Source: JBEKOF01 sp049513975
GTDB taxonomy: Bacteria; Verrucomicrobiota; Verrucomicrobiia; Limisphaerales; Palsa-1400
Direction: 5' to 3'
Assembly (NCBI GenBank): GCA_049513975.1
Contig: JBEKVM010000035.1
Span: 1-52,244 of the forward strand
Length of the DNA stretch: 52,244 bases
The notes beneath the pieces are model-generated. The model was not told the origin of the DNA and did no database searches. It saw nothing but the letters and a program-made list of their open reading frames with translations. Below are positions 33,540-42,279 of this stretch, in pieces (position 1 is the first letter of the stretch; each line of letters opens with the position of its first letter). Position numbers and translations under genes: made by a program.

Positions 33540-33873
33540 CAGTCCAAAGGATACGCGGTAATCAAGCGGGCGCAACTTCTCCGTGATTGAGTTGCCAGAC
33601 CGAGCGCACACGCGACAAACGGCCATCGGGAGCATTTAGTTTACCTTCCACTTGGTAGCGAGGGCCAAAGCCTGTCTCTTGCGCCCGTTTCACTTCGTGC
33701 CTCTTCCCGTGCTGGCGAGGCGCTTGCGCCAGTTCCTCCCATTTCTCCGCTTGAAATCCAAACCCGGCGAAAAACCTGGCTTTGCTTGCGCCATAGGGAT
33801 GATCAGGGTTGAGCAGGTAACCGACGATCATCTCCTGCTCAACCACGAGCTTGTCTGCATTGGGCAATTTCAT
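33540..33873 (-). pseudogene. DUF6883 domain gene with probable one-base deletion near its 3' end
   Basis: MKLPNADKLVVEQEMIVGYL, HPYGASKARFFAGFGF, WEELAQAPRQHGKRHEV and FGPRYQVEGKLNAPDGRL match the DUF6883 pattern (small basic domain, toxin-like by context). As it stands the frame ends at 33562 with HGEVAPA. Adding one C in the CCC run at about 33570 restores VAPRLITAYPLD and a TGA that overlaps the DUF4926 ATG (TGATG). This is what the family C-terminus (a TAYP-type ending) and gene spacing predict. It is either a real frameshift or a sequencing error. The gene continues as open frame upstream to 33909, but MKLPNAD is the usual start. Confidence 0.65.
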
Positions 33874-34069
33874 TTGGCTCGCCAGCATATCCGTCATGGT
33901 CAGCCGCAAGTCCAGAAATAAGTCAGACGAGTTTCGTTGTGCGCTGAGTCAAAGTTGGCGGCGAAATTCAGCAGGAACGGCACAAGCCCTGCCTTCCCGG
34001 CCCACCCAAAACGGACCGGTTACCATCGGTCTTGAGTTTGCGGGACGATTGGGATAATGGTCACGCATC

Positions 34070-35650
34070 ATGAAACGAGCTTGGGCGGCGTTCGCCATCG
34101 CCTGCTGCCTGACGCTGGCGCCGCACCAGCCCGGGGCCGCCGCCGCCCAGGCCGTCCTCAAGGCGGAGAGCTTCCAACATTATGTTGACAGCTTCAACGC
34201 CGGCGATGAAGAGGCCTATCCCGCCGCCATCCGCAACACCAACGCCTGGCGGTTTCTGCGGGACAACATTCCGCTGTTCCACTGCCCGGACAAGACGCTG
34301 GAGGAGATTTATTACTTTCGCTGGTGGACTTACCGCAAGCACCTCCGGCAAACGCCCGGCGGGTATGTCGTCACCGAGTTCCTGCCGGACGTGCCGTGGG
34401 CCGGCAAGGACAATTCCATCAACTGCGCGGCGGCCCTCCACTTTTATGAGGGACGCTGGCTGCACGACCCGAAATTTTTGGACGACTACGCCGCCTTCTG
34501 GCTGCGCAAAGGCGGGAGCGTGCGCAGTTACAGTTTCTGGATCGCCGATGCGTTATGGAATCGCCACCTGGTCACCGGCAGCGCGGCGGAAGTGACGGAA
34601 TTCTTCCCCGACCTCGTGGCGAACTATGGCGAGTGGGAGAAAAGCCACCGGGGCACCAACGGTTTGTTCTGGCAGATTGACGACCGCGACGGCATGGAGA
34701 TGTCCATCGGCGGCAGCGGCTGCCGGCCCACCATCAACAGCTATATGTTTGCCGACGCACTGGCCCTTGCGAACATGGCGGACCTTCTGGGCAAAACTGA
34801 CGCGGCGGCGGAATTCCGCGCCAAGGCCGCGCAACTCAAGCAACTCGTCCAGGAAAAGTTGTGGAACGCGGACCAGCAATTCTTTGAAACCCTCCCCAAC
34901 AGGCCCGGCGCGGCCCTGGCGGGCGTGCGCGAATTGCACGGCTACACGCCCTGGTATGTGAATTTGCCCGACGCCGGTTACGAAGCCGCCTGGCTGCAAC
35001 TCATGGACACGAATGGCTTTTACGCGCCCTTCGGCCCAACCACCGCCGAGCGCCGCAGCCCGAAATTCCGGCTGGCGTATCAAGGACACGAGTGCCAATG
35101 GAACGGGCCAAGCTGGCCGTTCGCAACGTCGGTGACGTTGACCGCGATGGCCAACCTGCTCAACCACTATCAACAGAACGCCGTCGGCCGGCGCGATTAC
35201 CTGGACCTTCTGCAAGTTTACGCCAAGTCGCAGCATCTCCGGCGCGACGACGGCAAAGTGGTTCCGTGGATTGATGAAGATTTGAATCCGCTCACCGGCG
35301 ACTGGATTGCCCGCACGGTCATGAAAACAAAAGGGAACCAAATTTACGAGCGCGGCAAGGACTACAACCATTCCACTTTCTGCGACCTGATTATCTCCGG
35401 CCTGGCCGGGCTGCGTCCCCGCGCCGGTGACCTGGTGGAAATCAACCCGCTCGTGCCGGAAGAAACGTGGGATTATTTCTGCCTGGACAACGTCGCCTAT
35501 CACGGACACATCTTGACTGTCCTCTACGACCAATCCGGCGAACACTACGGAAAAGGAAAAGGGTTGCGCGTGTTGGCGGATGGGAACGAAATAGCCGCGT
35601 CCCCGCGCCTGGCGCGTTTGACCGGCGCACTGCCGACGACGCGCCAATGA
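34070..35650 (+). CDS. Secreted MGH1-like (GH63/GH37 clan) glycoside hydrolase
   Basis: A 526-residue secreted protein with signal peptide AAFAIACCLTLAPHQPGAAA and an alpha/alpha-barrel of the mannosylglycerate-hydrolase/GH63-like type. Characteristic stretches are IYYFRWWTYRKHLRQTPGGY, DVPWAGKDNSINCAAALHF, GMEMSIGGSGCRPTINSYMF and QGHECQWNGPSWPFATSVTL. The late NHSTFCDLIISGLAGLRP is the conserved barrel end. Trp/Asp/Glu residues in WAGKD, DRDGME and ECQWNGPSW are likely catalytic or binding residues by analogy. Typical substrates of the clan are alpha-glucosides or mannosylglycerate; the real one is unknown. It lies alone on the plus strand, and no operon partner overlaps it. Confidence 0.85.
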   Translation: MKRAWAAFAIACCLTLAPHQPGAAAAQAVLKAESFQHYVDSFNAGDEEAYPAAIRNTNAWRFLRDNIPLFHCPDKTLEEIYYFRWWTYRKHLRQTPGGYVVTEFLPDVPWAGKDNSINCAAALHFYEGRWLHDPKFLDDYAAFWLRKGGSVRSYSFWIADALWNRHLVTGSAAEVTEFFPDLVANYGEWEKSHRGTNGLFWQIDDRDGMEMSIGGSGCRPTINSYMFADALALANMADLLGKTDAAAEFRAKAAQLKQLVQEKLWNADQQFFETLPNRPGAALAGVRELHGYTPWYVNLPDAGYEAAWLQLMDTNGFYAPFGPTTAERRSPKFRLAYQGHECQWNGPSWPFATSVTLTAMANLLNHYQQNAVGRRDYLDLLQVYAKSQHLRRDDGKVVPWIDEDLNPLTGDWIARTVMKTKGNQIYERGKDYNHSTFCDLIISGLAGLRPRAGDLVEINPLVPEETWDYFCLDNVAYHGHILTVLYDQSGEHYGKGKGLRVLADGNEIAASPRLARLTGALPTTRQ

Positions 35651-35718
35651 GCCGGCGCGCCGCTCGAAATACCGCCTCCCCAAAACCGCCCCGTTAAGGC
35701 GGACACTTGCTCAGAAAG

Positions 35719-36333
35719 TCAAGGCAGAACATGCTCTCGATTGCTGCAGGTCGGTTTCTCGCCAATGGTGCCAATCGTGTAAGCGCCGCCGTCGGGACAG
35801 ACCGGCAATTCTCCATTCGGTCCCCGGCCAATGTAGGGCCGCACATCCTCCCACGTTGGCGTGTCGGTAATTTGTTTATGAGCTTCCAGCGCCCATTGCT
35901 GCTTGGCCCCGTCAATGATCCGGAGATTGTTGATGCACGCATTCATCCTTTGCGTTTTCAGATCCAAGGCTTGGAACTGTGCCGCGGCGCCCCTCTTTGC
36001 CTCCTCCTCAGACGCCAGGCGTTGGTTGAGCCTTTGAATCTCCTGACGCGCCTTTGCCAGTTGGTTGGTCTGCTCGCGGAGGAGCGAGACTTCGCCGCGC
36101 AATCTCGCCAATTCGCGCACCTGCGTCTCCGAGAGCGAGGCCGCGCCGGCCTTGGCCGCCTCTTGCGCCGCGGCCGCCAACTTCTCCTGCAACGGCGCGA
36201 GCTGCGCCGCCTGCTGCCTCAACTCCTCATTGTCCAGGCGCATCTGCTGGATAGATTGATGCTGCATTACCACGGCCACTGCCAGGGCGGCCACAGCGAT
36301 GGCGCTGACGATTGCGATTTTAGCTTTGCTCAT
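35719..36333 (-). CDS. Membrane-anchored coiled-coil protein with pseudopilin-like C-terminus
   Basis: A 204-residue protein. The start MSKAKIAIVSAIAVAALAVA puts a transmembrane helix at residues 5-22. A long coiled coil follows (about 25-120, rich in Gln, Glu and Leu: QQMRLDNEELRQQAAQLAPL, QEIQRLNQRLASEEEAKRGA). The last ~75 residues (NACINNLRIIDGAKQQWALE, DTPTWEDVRPYIGRGPNGEL, PVCPDGGAYTIGTIGEKPTC) are typical of the C-terminal part of type II secretion/pilin-like proteins of Verrucomicrobiota. There is no prepilin-peptidase motif (GFTLIE) at the start, so it is not a classic pseudopilin. Function unknown; it could be an envelope protein reusing the pilin tail. An alternative start lies two codons upstream. 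Confidence 0.75.
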   Translation of the reverse strand: MSKAKIAIVSAIAVAALAVAVVMQHQSIQQMRLDNEELRQQAAQLAPLQEKLAAAAQEAAKAGAASLSETQVRELARLRGEVSLLREQTNQLAKARQEIQRLNQRLASEEEAKRGAAAQFQALDLKTQRMNACINNLRIIDGAKQQWALEAHKQITDTPTWEDVRPYIGRGPNGELPVCPDGGAYTIGTIGEKPTCSNREHVLP

Positions 36334-36464
36334 GGTCATCAACTTTACAATGGTTGAGATTGCTCTGCACTCATAAAGGGCTGCCAACCCGGCAAACCGG
36401 ACATCCTCTTTTAACCGCCAGCCGCCCATTCTCAAGCCTCAAATTCTTGTGGTGCGTCAGTGAA

Positions 36465-36573
36465 GGAGTGCGCCTGTCCTCGGGCGCAGCATCAGTCAAA
36501 GATTCGGCGGTCTCGGATTTGTCGGGCGCGACGGAAGCCCGGACGTTGCTGCGCCCGGGGACGGGCGCACTCC
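36465..36573. repeat. Cloverleaf-type palindromic repeat (GGAGTGCGCC variant), copy 3
   Basis: A 109-bp element with 27-bp terminal arms (36465-36491 and 36547-36573) that pair with only two mismatches, starting GGAGTGCGCC and ending GGCGCACTCC. Two short hairpin-capable stretches lie inside. It ends 115 bp before the GH2 start codon. Confidence 0.75.
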
Positions 36574-36688
36574 GACTGTGTACCTGCTGTCTCTGAGGCA
36601 TTACAAATTCATTCGGTTATCGCCCGCCTCCCGCTCGAAATCGTTTCTCGCCAGCGGATCGAATTACCGGCACAGTAGCCTGCATCCT

Positions 36689-39499
36689 ATGAAACGGCTC
36701 ACCTTCCTTCTTCTGGCGCTGGCCGCGGTCAGCGCCTGGGCCAAACCGGCGCCCTCCATTTCCCTCGCCGGCCGGTGGCGTTTTCAATTGGATCGCGCTG
36801 ATGCCGGGATCCCGGAAAGCTGGTTCGCCCGCAAATTAAACGGCCAAATCAACCTGCCCGGTTCGCTGCCGGGCCAGCGCATCGGCGACGACATCTCCAC
36901 CAACACTCGCTGGATGGGCGACATCGTGGACCGGTCGTGGTTCACCGCGCCGGAGTTTGCGGCTTATCGCCAGACGGGAAATGTCAAAATCCCCTTCTGG
37001 CTTCAGCCCGAAAAATACTACGCGGGCGCGGCCTGGTTCCAGCGTGACATTGCCATTCCAAAGGATTGGGAGGGCCAGCGCGTTCTACTCGCTCTGGAAA
37101 GGCCGCACTGGGAAACGCGCGTCTGGCTCGACGACAGGCCGGCCGGCTCGAACGCCAGCCTTTCGACACCGCATGAATATGACCTGGGCCGGCTGGCTCC
37201 CGGCTCACACACGCTGACCATTCGCGTGGACAACCGGATGATCATCGCCATCGGCGCCAACTCGCACGCCGTCAGCGATCACACCCAGGGCAACTGGAAC
37301 GGCATCGCCGGCCAAATCCAATTGCGCGCCACGCCCCTGGTGTGGATTGAGGATTTGCAGGTCTATCCGCATCTGGCGGCCAAGTCCCTGACGGTGAAAG
37401 GAAAAATTGGCAACGCCGGCGGGCAGGCGGGCCACGGCCTCGTGCAACTCGCCGGCAGCGGCCAAAAGATCCAATTGGAGGTCGCGTGGGAACCCGGCGG
37501 CGGCTCCTTTGAAACCGAATTCAACCTCGGACCGGGCGCCCAACCCTGGGATGAGTTTTCCCCCGCGCTGGGCCGCCTGGATGTTGCCTTGAATGGCAAC
37601 GACACCAGGTCCGTCACCTTTGGCCTGCGCGATTTTTCCGCCGACGGCGCCCAGTTCGTCCTCAACGGCCGCAAGATTTTTTTCCGCGGCACCCTGGAGT
37701 GCTGCATTTTTCCGAAGACCGGCCATCCGCCGACGGAAGTTGCGGAATGGAAACGTATTATCGGCGTGGCGAAATCTTACGGACTGAATTTGCTGCGCTT
37801 TCATTCCTATTGTCCTCCGGAAGCGGCCTTCGCGGCGGCGGACCAGCTCGGCATGTATTTGCAGGTCGAGACGTGCTGGGCCAACGGTTCAACGGGACTG
37901 GGCGACGGCCGGCCGGTGGACCAATGGGTTTATGACGAGACCGCGCGCATCTTGCAATATTACGGAAACCATCCGTCGTTCATGCTCATGCCCTATGGCA
38001 ACGAACCGGGCGGCAGGAACGCCGGCGCCTGGCTCGCCAAATATGTCTCGCATTTCAAGGCGCTCGACCCGCGCCGGCTCTGGACCAGCGGATCGGGCTG
38101 GCCGGAACTTGCGGAGAACCAGTTCGATGTCACCCCCGGCCCGCGCATCCAACAGTGGGGCGATGGCATTCGCTCCCGCATCAACTCCAGGCCGCCGGAG
38201 ACGACCACCGATTATCGCTCCTTTATCTCCGCGCGCCAGGTGCCGGTTATCAGCCACGAAATCGGCCAATGGTGCGTCTATCCCAACTTTGACGAAATCC
38301 CGCGATACACCGGCTATCTCAAGCCGAAGAATTTCGAGATTTTCCGCGACCGTCTTCAAGCCGGCGGCATGGGCGGCCTGGCCAAAGCGTTCTTGCTGGC
38401 CTCGGGCAAATTGCAAACCCTCTGCTACAAGGAAGACATCGAGTCCGCCTTGCGCACGCCGGGCATGGGCGGCTTTGAATTGCTGGACCTGCACGATTTC
38501 CCCGGCCAGGGCACGGCGCTGGTCGGTGTGCTCGATCCTTTTTGGGGCGATAAAGGCTATGTCACCGCCAGCCAGTACCGCCGTTTCTGCAATGCCACCG
38601 TGCCCCTGGCCCGCCTGGACAAACGCGCTTTCAACACCGGCGAAACCCTCGCCGCGCCGGTCGAGGCTGCTCATTTCGGCCCCGCCCCACTCAAAGATGC
38701 GGCCACATCGTGGCAACTCCTCCCGGACCGCGGCCCGGCCTTCGCCACCGGCAAATTCCCGGCCAGGGAAATCCCTGTGGACAACGGCGCCGCGCTCGGC
38801 ACGGTGCGCGTGGATTTGAAGAACGCCAAAGCGCCCGCGCGCTACAAATTGGTGGTGACAATCCAAAACGGGGCCCACGGCTCAAGGCTCGCTGAAAATG
38901 ACTGGGATGTCTGGATTTATCCCGCGCCGGCGGCCCCGGCCGCGCCGGACGGCGTGCTGGTGACTTCGCATTTCGACGGGGCGGCGGAGGAGCGGTTGCA
39001 GTCCGGCGGAAAAGTATTGTTGACCCTGCCGCCGGCCGGCATCCGCAACTTTGACCGCGCGCCGGTGGCGGTTGGATTTTCCAGCATCTTCTGGAACACC
39101 GCGTGGACCAGGCGCCAGCCGCCGACGACCCTGGGCATCCTCTGCGATCCGCGGCATCCGGCTCTCGCTGAATTTCCAACCGAATCCTGCGCCAACTGGC
39201 AATGGTGGTATCTCCTCCACCGCGCGGGCGCGCTGCGGCTGGATGTTTTGCCCAAAGACCTTGACCCGATTGTGCGGATGATTGACGACTGGGTGACGGC
39301 CCGGCCCCTCGGCCTGGTCATCGAAGCCAGGATTGGCCAGGGCGGAATCGTCGTCTGCGGTTTCGATTTGGCGGGCGATTTGAGCGATGATCCGGTGGGC
39401 CGGCAGATGCGTCAAAGCCTGCTTCACTACATGGCCGGCCATTCCTTCCATCCGAAAACCGCCATCACCCCCGTCCAAGTCCGCCAGTTGCTTAAGTGA
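36689..39499 (+). CDS. Secreted GH2-family glycoside hydrolase
   Basis: A 936-residue secreted GH2 enzyme (beta-galactosidase, beta-mannosidase or beta-glucuronidase type, retaining). The ATG at 36689 opens a signal peptide (RLTFLLLALAAVSAWA). A sugar-binding sandwich (ISLAGRWRFQLDRADAGIPE, WFQRDIAIPKDWEGQRVLLA, LERPHWETRVWLDDRPAG) leads into the barrel. Acid/base Glu439 is in MPYGNEPGG and the probable nucleophile Glu524 in VISHEIGQW. CYKEDIESALR and a C-terminal region with beta-rich modules follow. Substrate specificity cannot be read from the motifs. It is not visibly in an operon; the next gene is convergent beyond a 21-bp hairpin. Upstream starts at 36578 would read out of the cloverleaf repeat, so they are rejected. 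Confidence 0.9.
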   Translation: MKRLTFLLLALAAVSAWAKPAPSISLAGRWRFQLDRADAGIPESWFARKLNGQINLPGSLPGQRIGDDISTNTRWMGDIVDRSWFTAPEFAAYRQTGNVKIPFWLQPEKYYAGAAWFQRDIAIPKDWEGQRVLLALERPHWETRVWLDDRPAGSNASLSTPHEYDLGRLAPGSHTLTIRVDNRMIIAIGANSHAVSDHTQGNWNGIAGQIQLRATPLVWIEDLQVYPHLAAKSLTVKGKIGNAGGQAGHGLVQLAGSGQKIQLEVAWEPGGGSFETEFNLGPGAQPWDEFSPALGRLDVALNGNDTRSVTFGLRDFSADGAQFVLNGRKIFFRGTLECCIFPKTGHPPTEVAEWKRIIGVAKSYGLNLLRFHSYCPPEAAFAAADQLGMYLQVETCWANGSTGLGDGRPVDQWVYDETARILQYYGNHPSFMLMPYGNEPGGRNAGAWLAKYVSHFKALDPRRLWTSGSGWPELAENQFDVTPGPRIQQWGDGIRSRINSRPPETTTDYRSFISARQVPVISHEIGQWCVYPNFDEIPRYTGYLKPKNFEIFRDRLQAGGMGGLAKAFLLASGKLQTLCYKEDIESALRTPGMGGFELLDLHDFPGQGTALVGVLDPFWGDKGYVTASQYRRFCNATVPLARLDKRAFNTGETLAAPVEAAHFGPAPLKDAATSWQLLPDRGPAFATGKFPAREIPVDNGAALGTVRVDLKNAKAPARYKLVVTIQNGAHGSRLAENDWDVWIYPAPAAPAAPDGVLVTSHFDGAAEERLQSGGKVLLTLPPAGIRNFDRAPVAVGFSSIFWNTAWTRRQPPTTLGILCDPRHPALAEFPTESCANWQWWYLLHRAGALRLDVLPKDLDPIVRMIDDWVTARPLGLVIEARIGQGGIVVCGFDLAGDLSDDPVGRQMRQSLLHYMAGHSFHPKTAITPVQVRQLLK

Positions 39500-39505
39500 C
39501 CCGTT

Positions 39506-39600
39506 TAGAGCATTTTTATTAAAACTGTGGCCAGGGCACCTGACCGGGATGCATGAACTGGTTTACCTGCTGTAGTTACAATTATCTTTAAACTGCTCTA
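39506..39600. repeat. AGAGCA-family repeat, copy 1
   Basis: Ends AGAGCATTTTTATTAAAACT and TTTAAACTGCTCT are inverted versions of each other. The inner half (39536-39600) is echoed by 39724-39790, and its left end by 51653-51678 (AGAGCAATTTCATGAAAACT, then GTAGCC). Confidence 0.6.
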
Positions 39601-39610
39601 ATCACTTGAG

Positions 39611-39661
39611 AAATGAGACTACCCCACATTGCCAAATACTCAATGTGGGGTAGTCTCATTT
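39611..39661. terminator. 21-bp perfect hairpin between convergent genes
   Basis: Arms 39611-39631 and 39641-39661 are exact reverse complements around the 9-base loop CCAAATACT. The stem includes GACTACCCCACATTG. It lies between the GH2 (+) and oxidoreductase (-) gene ends and ends in ATTTT. It may be a bidirectional terminator, but its length and perfection exceed a typical one. Confidence 0.5.
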
Positions 39662-39723
39662 TAGCAAGGAACTTGAATCTGTCGAGAAAAAAGATTCAAG
39701 CGTTTCCAATGAGACCGGAGCCG

Positions 39724-39790
39724 GAACGCCTCATCAGGATGCGATGAATTGGTTTGCCGCCTGCGGCTGCAGTTTTAATTAAATCGCTCT
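39724..39790. repeat. AGAGCA-family repeat, copy 2 (partial)
   Basis: CATCAGGATGCGATGAATTG followed by GTTTGCC and ending AATTAAATCGCTCT matches the inner half of copy 1 (GACCGGGATGCATGAACTGG ... TTTAAACTGCTCT). It runs into the stop codon of the oxidoreductase gene. Confidence 0.5.
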
Positions 39791-41030
39791 ACGCTTTCAG
39801 GCCTTTGAGGCCGGCCTCCCATTTCTCGTTGGCCTTGATCATTTCGTCCCAGGTGACTTCGGCGCGCCGGTAGGCGGCGGTGCGGCCGAGAATGGTGGTG
39901 AGGTTGCTGCGCACGCTGGGCGCGACGGTGGGATTGGAAAAATCACCCGAGGTGATGGCCTTGTGAAAGGTGGAGATATTGTTGACCACACCATCGGTGA
40001 AAAGGTTGGTCATCGTCCCGCCATTGTAAGGCTCATCGCACACCACCTTCACCACGCCGAAATAATGCGTGTCAATGACGCCTTCCATGCCATAGACGCG
40101 GCATTCGATGTCCTCCCAGCCCTTGCCAGCCTGTTTGGAACTGAAGGTCAGCCGCACGTCGTTGGGGTAGTCGAAGACCACCGAAAAATTGTCCCAGACC
40201 CCGTTCGGCACCGGCGCGCGGGTCCGTCCGCCGGCGCCCCAGGCGCGCAGGGGCGCGGCATCCAGAATCCACGAGGCCACATCCAGCGCGTGAATGTTCT
40301 GCTCGGTGATGATGTCGCCGGACAGGGTGCGGTCCGCGCCCCAGGCGCGCAGCCGGGCCTCGTCGTTGTTCGGACTGTTTCTGATAACCGCATCCATGCG
40401 ACTCCAGACGTCGCCGGTTTGGTAGGCGGCTTCACCGGAAACAATTTTGCCAATCCCCCCCGCGTGCACCACCCTTACCGCCTGCTGATAGGCAGGATGG
40501 GCGCGGGTCTGAAAGTCCGCCAGAAAGACCAGTTTCTTTTCCGTCGCTTTGCGCCCGCTCTCCGCCATCGTCTGGCAGCCCGGCACGTCCACCGCAATGG
40601 GCTTGGCGCAATAGACGTGCTTGCCGGCCTCAATGGCCGCCGCGGCCTGCTCCGGGTGGAAGTAAGGCGGCGACTCAATCACCACCGCGTCCAGATTCTG
40701 TTCCAGCAGACGCCGGTAAGCGGAAAGCCCGGTGAAGCGGCGGGCCTTGTCCACCTGGAACTTTTCTCCCGCCGCCTCCGCCTTGTCCGGGAAATAGTCC
40801 GCCACCGCCGCCAGGTTGTAATGGCCGTTTTTCAAGAAAAGATCGGCGATCCACACGCCGCGACCGCCGCAGCCAATCAGGCCAATGTTGATGCGGGAAT
40901 CGCTCCCGGCGCCACGGGCCAACCCCGCGGGCGCGACCGCGAGGGACAAGGCCGAAGCCCCGGCCGTGGCCAGAAACTGCCGGCGCGTGAAAGTGGAGTG
41001 TTGCAGGGGTTTCAATGTTTTGTGGATCAT
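39789..41030 (-). CDS. Tat-exported Gfo/Idh/MocA-family oxidoreductase
   Basis: A ~413-residue NAD(P)-dependent oxidoreductase acting on sugars or cyclitols. It starts at MIHKTL with a twin-arginine signal (FTRRQFLATAGASALSLAVA). The Rossmann motif is NIGLIGCGGRG, followed by AVADYFPDKAEAA and the substrate/cofactor motif HVYCAKPIAVD (the family's EKP modified to AKP). The C-terminal domain has GDIITEQNIHALDVASWILD. Tat export with bound cofactor is common for this family in Verrucomicrobiota and Planctomycetota. A longer start at 41090 delays the Tat motif. It lies 79 bp after the sugar isomerase gene, so the two probably act on one sugar in the periplasm. Confidence 0.92.
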   Translation of the reverse strand: MIHKTLKPLQHSTFTRRQFLATAGASALSLAVAPAGLARGAGSDSRINIGLIGCGGRGVWIADLFLKNGHYNLAAVADYFPDKAEAAGEKFQVDKARRFTGLSAYRRLLEQNLDAVVIESPPYFHPEQAAAAIEAGKHVYCAKPIAVDVPGCQTMAESGRKATEKKLVFLADFQTRAHPAYQQAVRVVHAGGIGKIVSGEAAYQTGDVWSRMDAVIRNSPNNDEARLRAWGADRTLSGDIITEQNIHALDVASWILDAAPLRAWGAGGRTRAPVPNGVWDNFSVVFDYPNDVRLTFSSKQAGKGWEDIECRVYGMEGVIDTHYFGVVKVVCDEPYNGGTMTNLFTDGVVNNISTFHKAITSGDFSNPTVAPSVRSNLTTILGRTAAYRRAEVTWDEMIKANEKWEAGLKGLKA

Positions 41031-41109
41031 AAGTTTGCCAGGTTGCGGTTTCACCAGATTGCTTTGGCCGGGCTGATTCAAGCAAAGCATAGCCCGGATT
41101 CGGCCCGCT

Positions 41110-41991
41110 TCAAGCAGGGAATATGCCCTTGAGAAATTTCAGGTCCGCGCGGTAATCCTCCACCAGCGCGTGCGGTGCGGCGGCTTCGATCTGCATCCAG
41201 CCCCGGTAATCAATCTCATCCATCGCCTGGCGGACTTTGTGAAAGTCAATCCGTCCCTGGCCGAGCATGAAATTCCCATCCTTGGCGTGGAATTCGCACA
41301 CCTGGTCCTTGAGCGCGCGGATCTCCTGGCAAATGTCGTAGCCCTTGTCGGTGGAATTGCCCACGTCGTAGTAAACCTGAAGCGCGGAAGAACCGACGCG
41401 GTGGAGAATATCGAGATTCTCGGCGGCGCTGAGATAGTTTTCCAGGCCGAGAATCACGCCCGCTTGCCCGGCGCGAGGCGCCAGTTCTTTGAGCAATTCC
41501 ACCGTGCGATCCGTCCCCTCTTTGTCGCCCTTGAGTTCGCCGTGGAAAAACTGCGCGACCAGGATCACCTTGACGCCGAGCGCCTGCGCCACCGCCAGGG
41601 AATCCAGCAACCAGATCGCGGCGCGAGGATCGCTCTTGAGCGGGATATTGTTCAATTCCGCCAGGGCCAGCGAGGCGATCTCCAATCCGTTCCGGCGGGC
41701 GGCGGTCAAATAGGCCTGCTGCACGGCTGGCTGGCGCAGGTGCATCCGGTCGCCCAGGCTGCCAAGGTTGACCTGCACGCCATCCAGGCCAATGTCGCGC
41801 GCGACCTCAAAGCAGGAAGGGTCGCTTTTGCGCAACGACCATTCGGGAGCGCCGATTTTGAAACCGCGCCCGCCCGGAGCCGCCAGCAGAGGGGCCACCG
41901 CGGAACCGAATGCCAGCGTCGCCGCCAACTGTGTGCTGCGCCCGATCATTTCCCGGCGCGTCAATTTTGCCAAGGCCCCGGTCATCGGCAT
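41110..41991 (-). CDS. Tat-exported sugar phosphate isomerase/epimerase-like TIM-barrel protein
   Basis: A ~293-residue TIM-barrel protein of the xylose-isomerase-like/AP endonuclease 2 superfamily (sugar isomerases and epimerases). The start MPMTGALAKLTRREMIGRST gives a Tat motif (TRREMIG) and hydrophobic core LAATLAFGSAVAPLLA. Core stretches FEVARDIGLDGVQVNLGSLG, GVKVILVAQFFHGEL, GVILGLENYLSAAENLDIL, VYYDVGNSTDKGYD and WMQIEAAAP carry the metal-binding Glu/Asp/His pattern (LGLEN, YYDVGN, EFHAKD). Its partner is the oxidoreductase downstream. Upstream starts to 42123 read a basic, non-signal stretch and are not favoured. Confidence 0.88.
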   Translation of the reverse strand: MPMTGALAKLTRREMIGRSTQLAATLAFGSAVAPLLAAPGGRGFKIGAPEWSLRKSDPSCFEVARDIGLDGVQVNLGSLGDRMHLRQPAVQQAYLTAARRNGLEIASLALAELNNIPLKSDPRAAIWLLDSLAVAQALGVKVILVAQFFHGELKGDKEGTDRTVELLKELAPRAGQAGVILGLENYLSAAENLDILHRVGSSALQVYYDVGNSTDKGYDICQEIRALKDQVCEFHAKDGNFMLGQGRIDFHKVRQAMDEIDYRGWMQIEAAAPHALVEDYRADLKFLKGIFPA

Positions 41992-42225
41992 TATCCTATT
42001 GCCTGAGCGGCCTTCGCGTCGAGGGAGAAATCGCCCGGAACCATGCAATTTGCGGCGAAACAGGTGCAAGAACAGGGCAGTTTTTGCACGCTTTGTGGAA
42101 GGCACTGCCTTGATATGAGACAAAAAATAGGGCGATAAAGGGCTTTGTAGGGTGAAAAATGGCTAAAACCAGGGTGGAAAAGGGCGAGAACGGAAGAGAA
42201 TCTGCGTTTTAAGGCCATTTTTGAG

Positions 42226-42250
42226 GCCGCCGGGGCTAAAGCCCCCGCTT
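42226..42250. repeat. GGGGCTAAAGCCCC palindrome
   Basis: CCGGGGCTAAAGCCCCCG is an almost perfect palindrome in a gene-poor stretch between the isomerase gene and a small plus-strand gene. No other copy was found in the window. It could serve as a terminator stem but has no T-run. Confidence 0.4.
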
Positions 42251-42279
42251 GGCATTGCCGATGCTATATGGATGCTTGT

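Noticed and set aside
33949..34057. LEFAGRL echo of the DUF433 protein just before the MGH1-like gene
   Set aside because: Seven matching residues only; too short to call a gene remnant.
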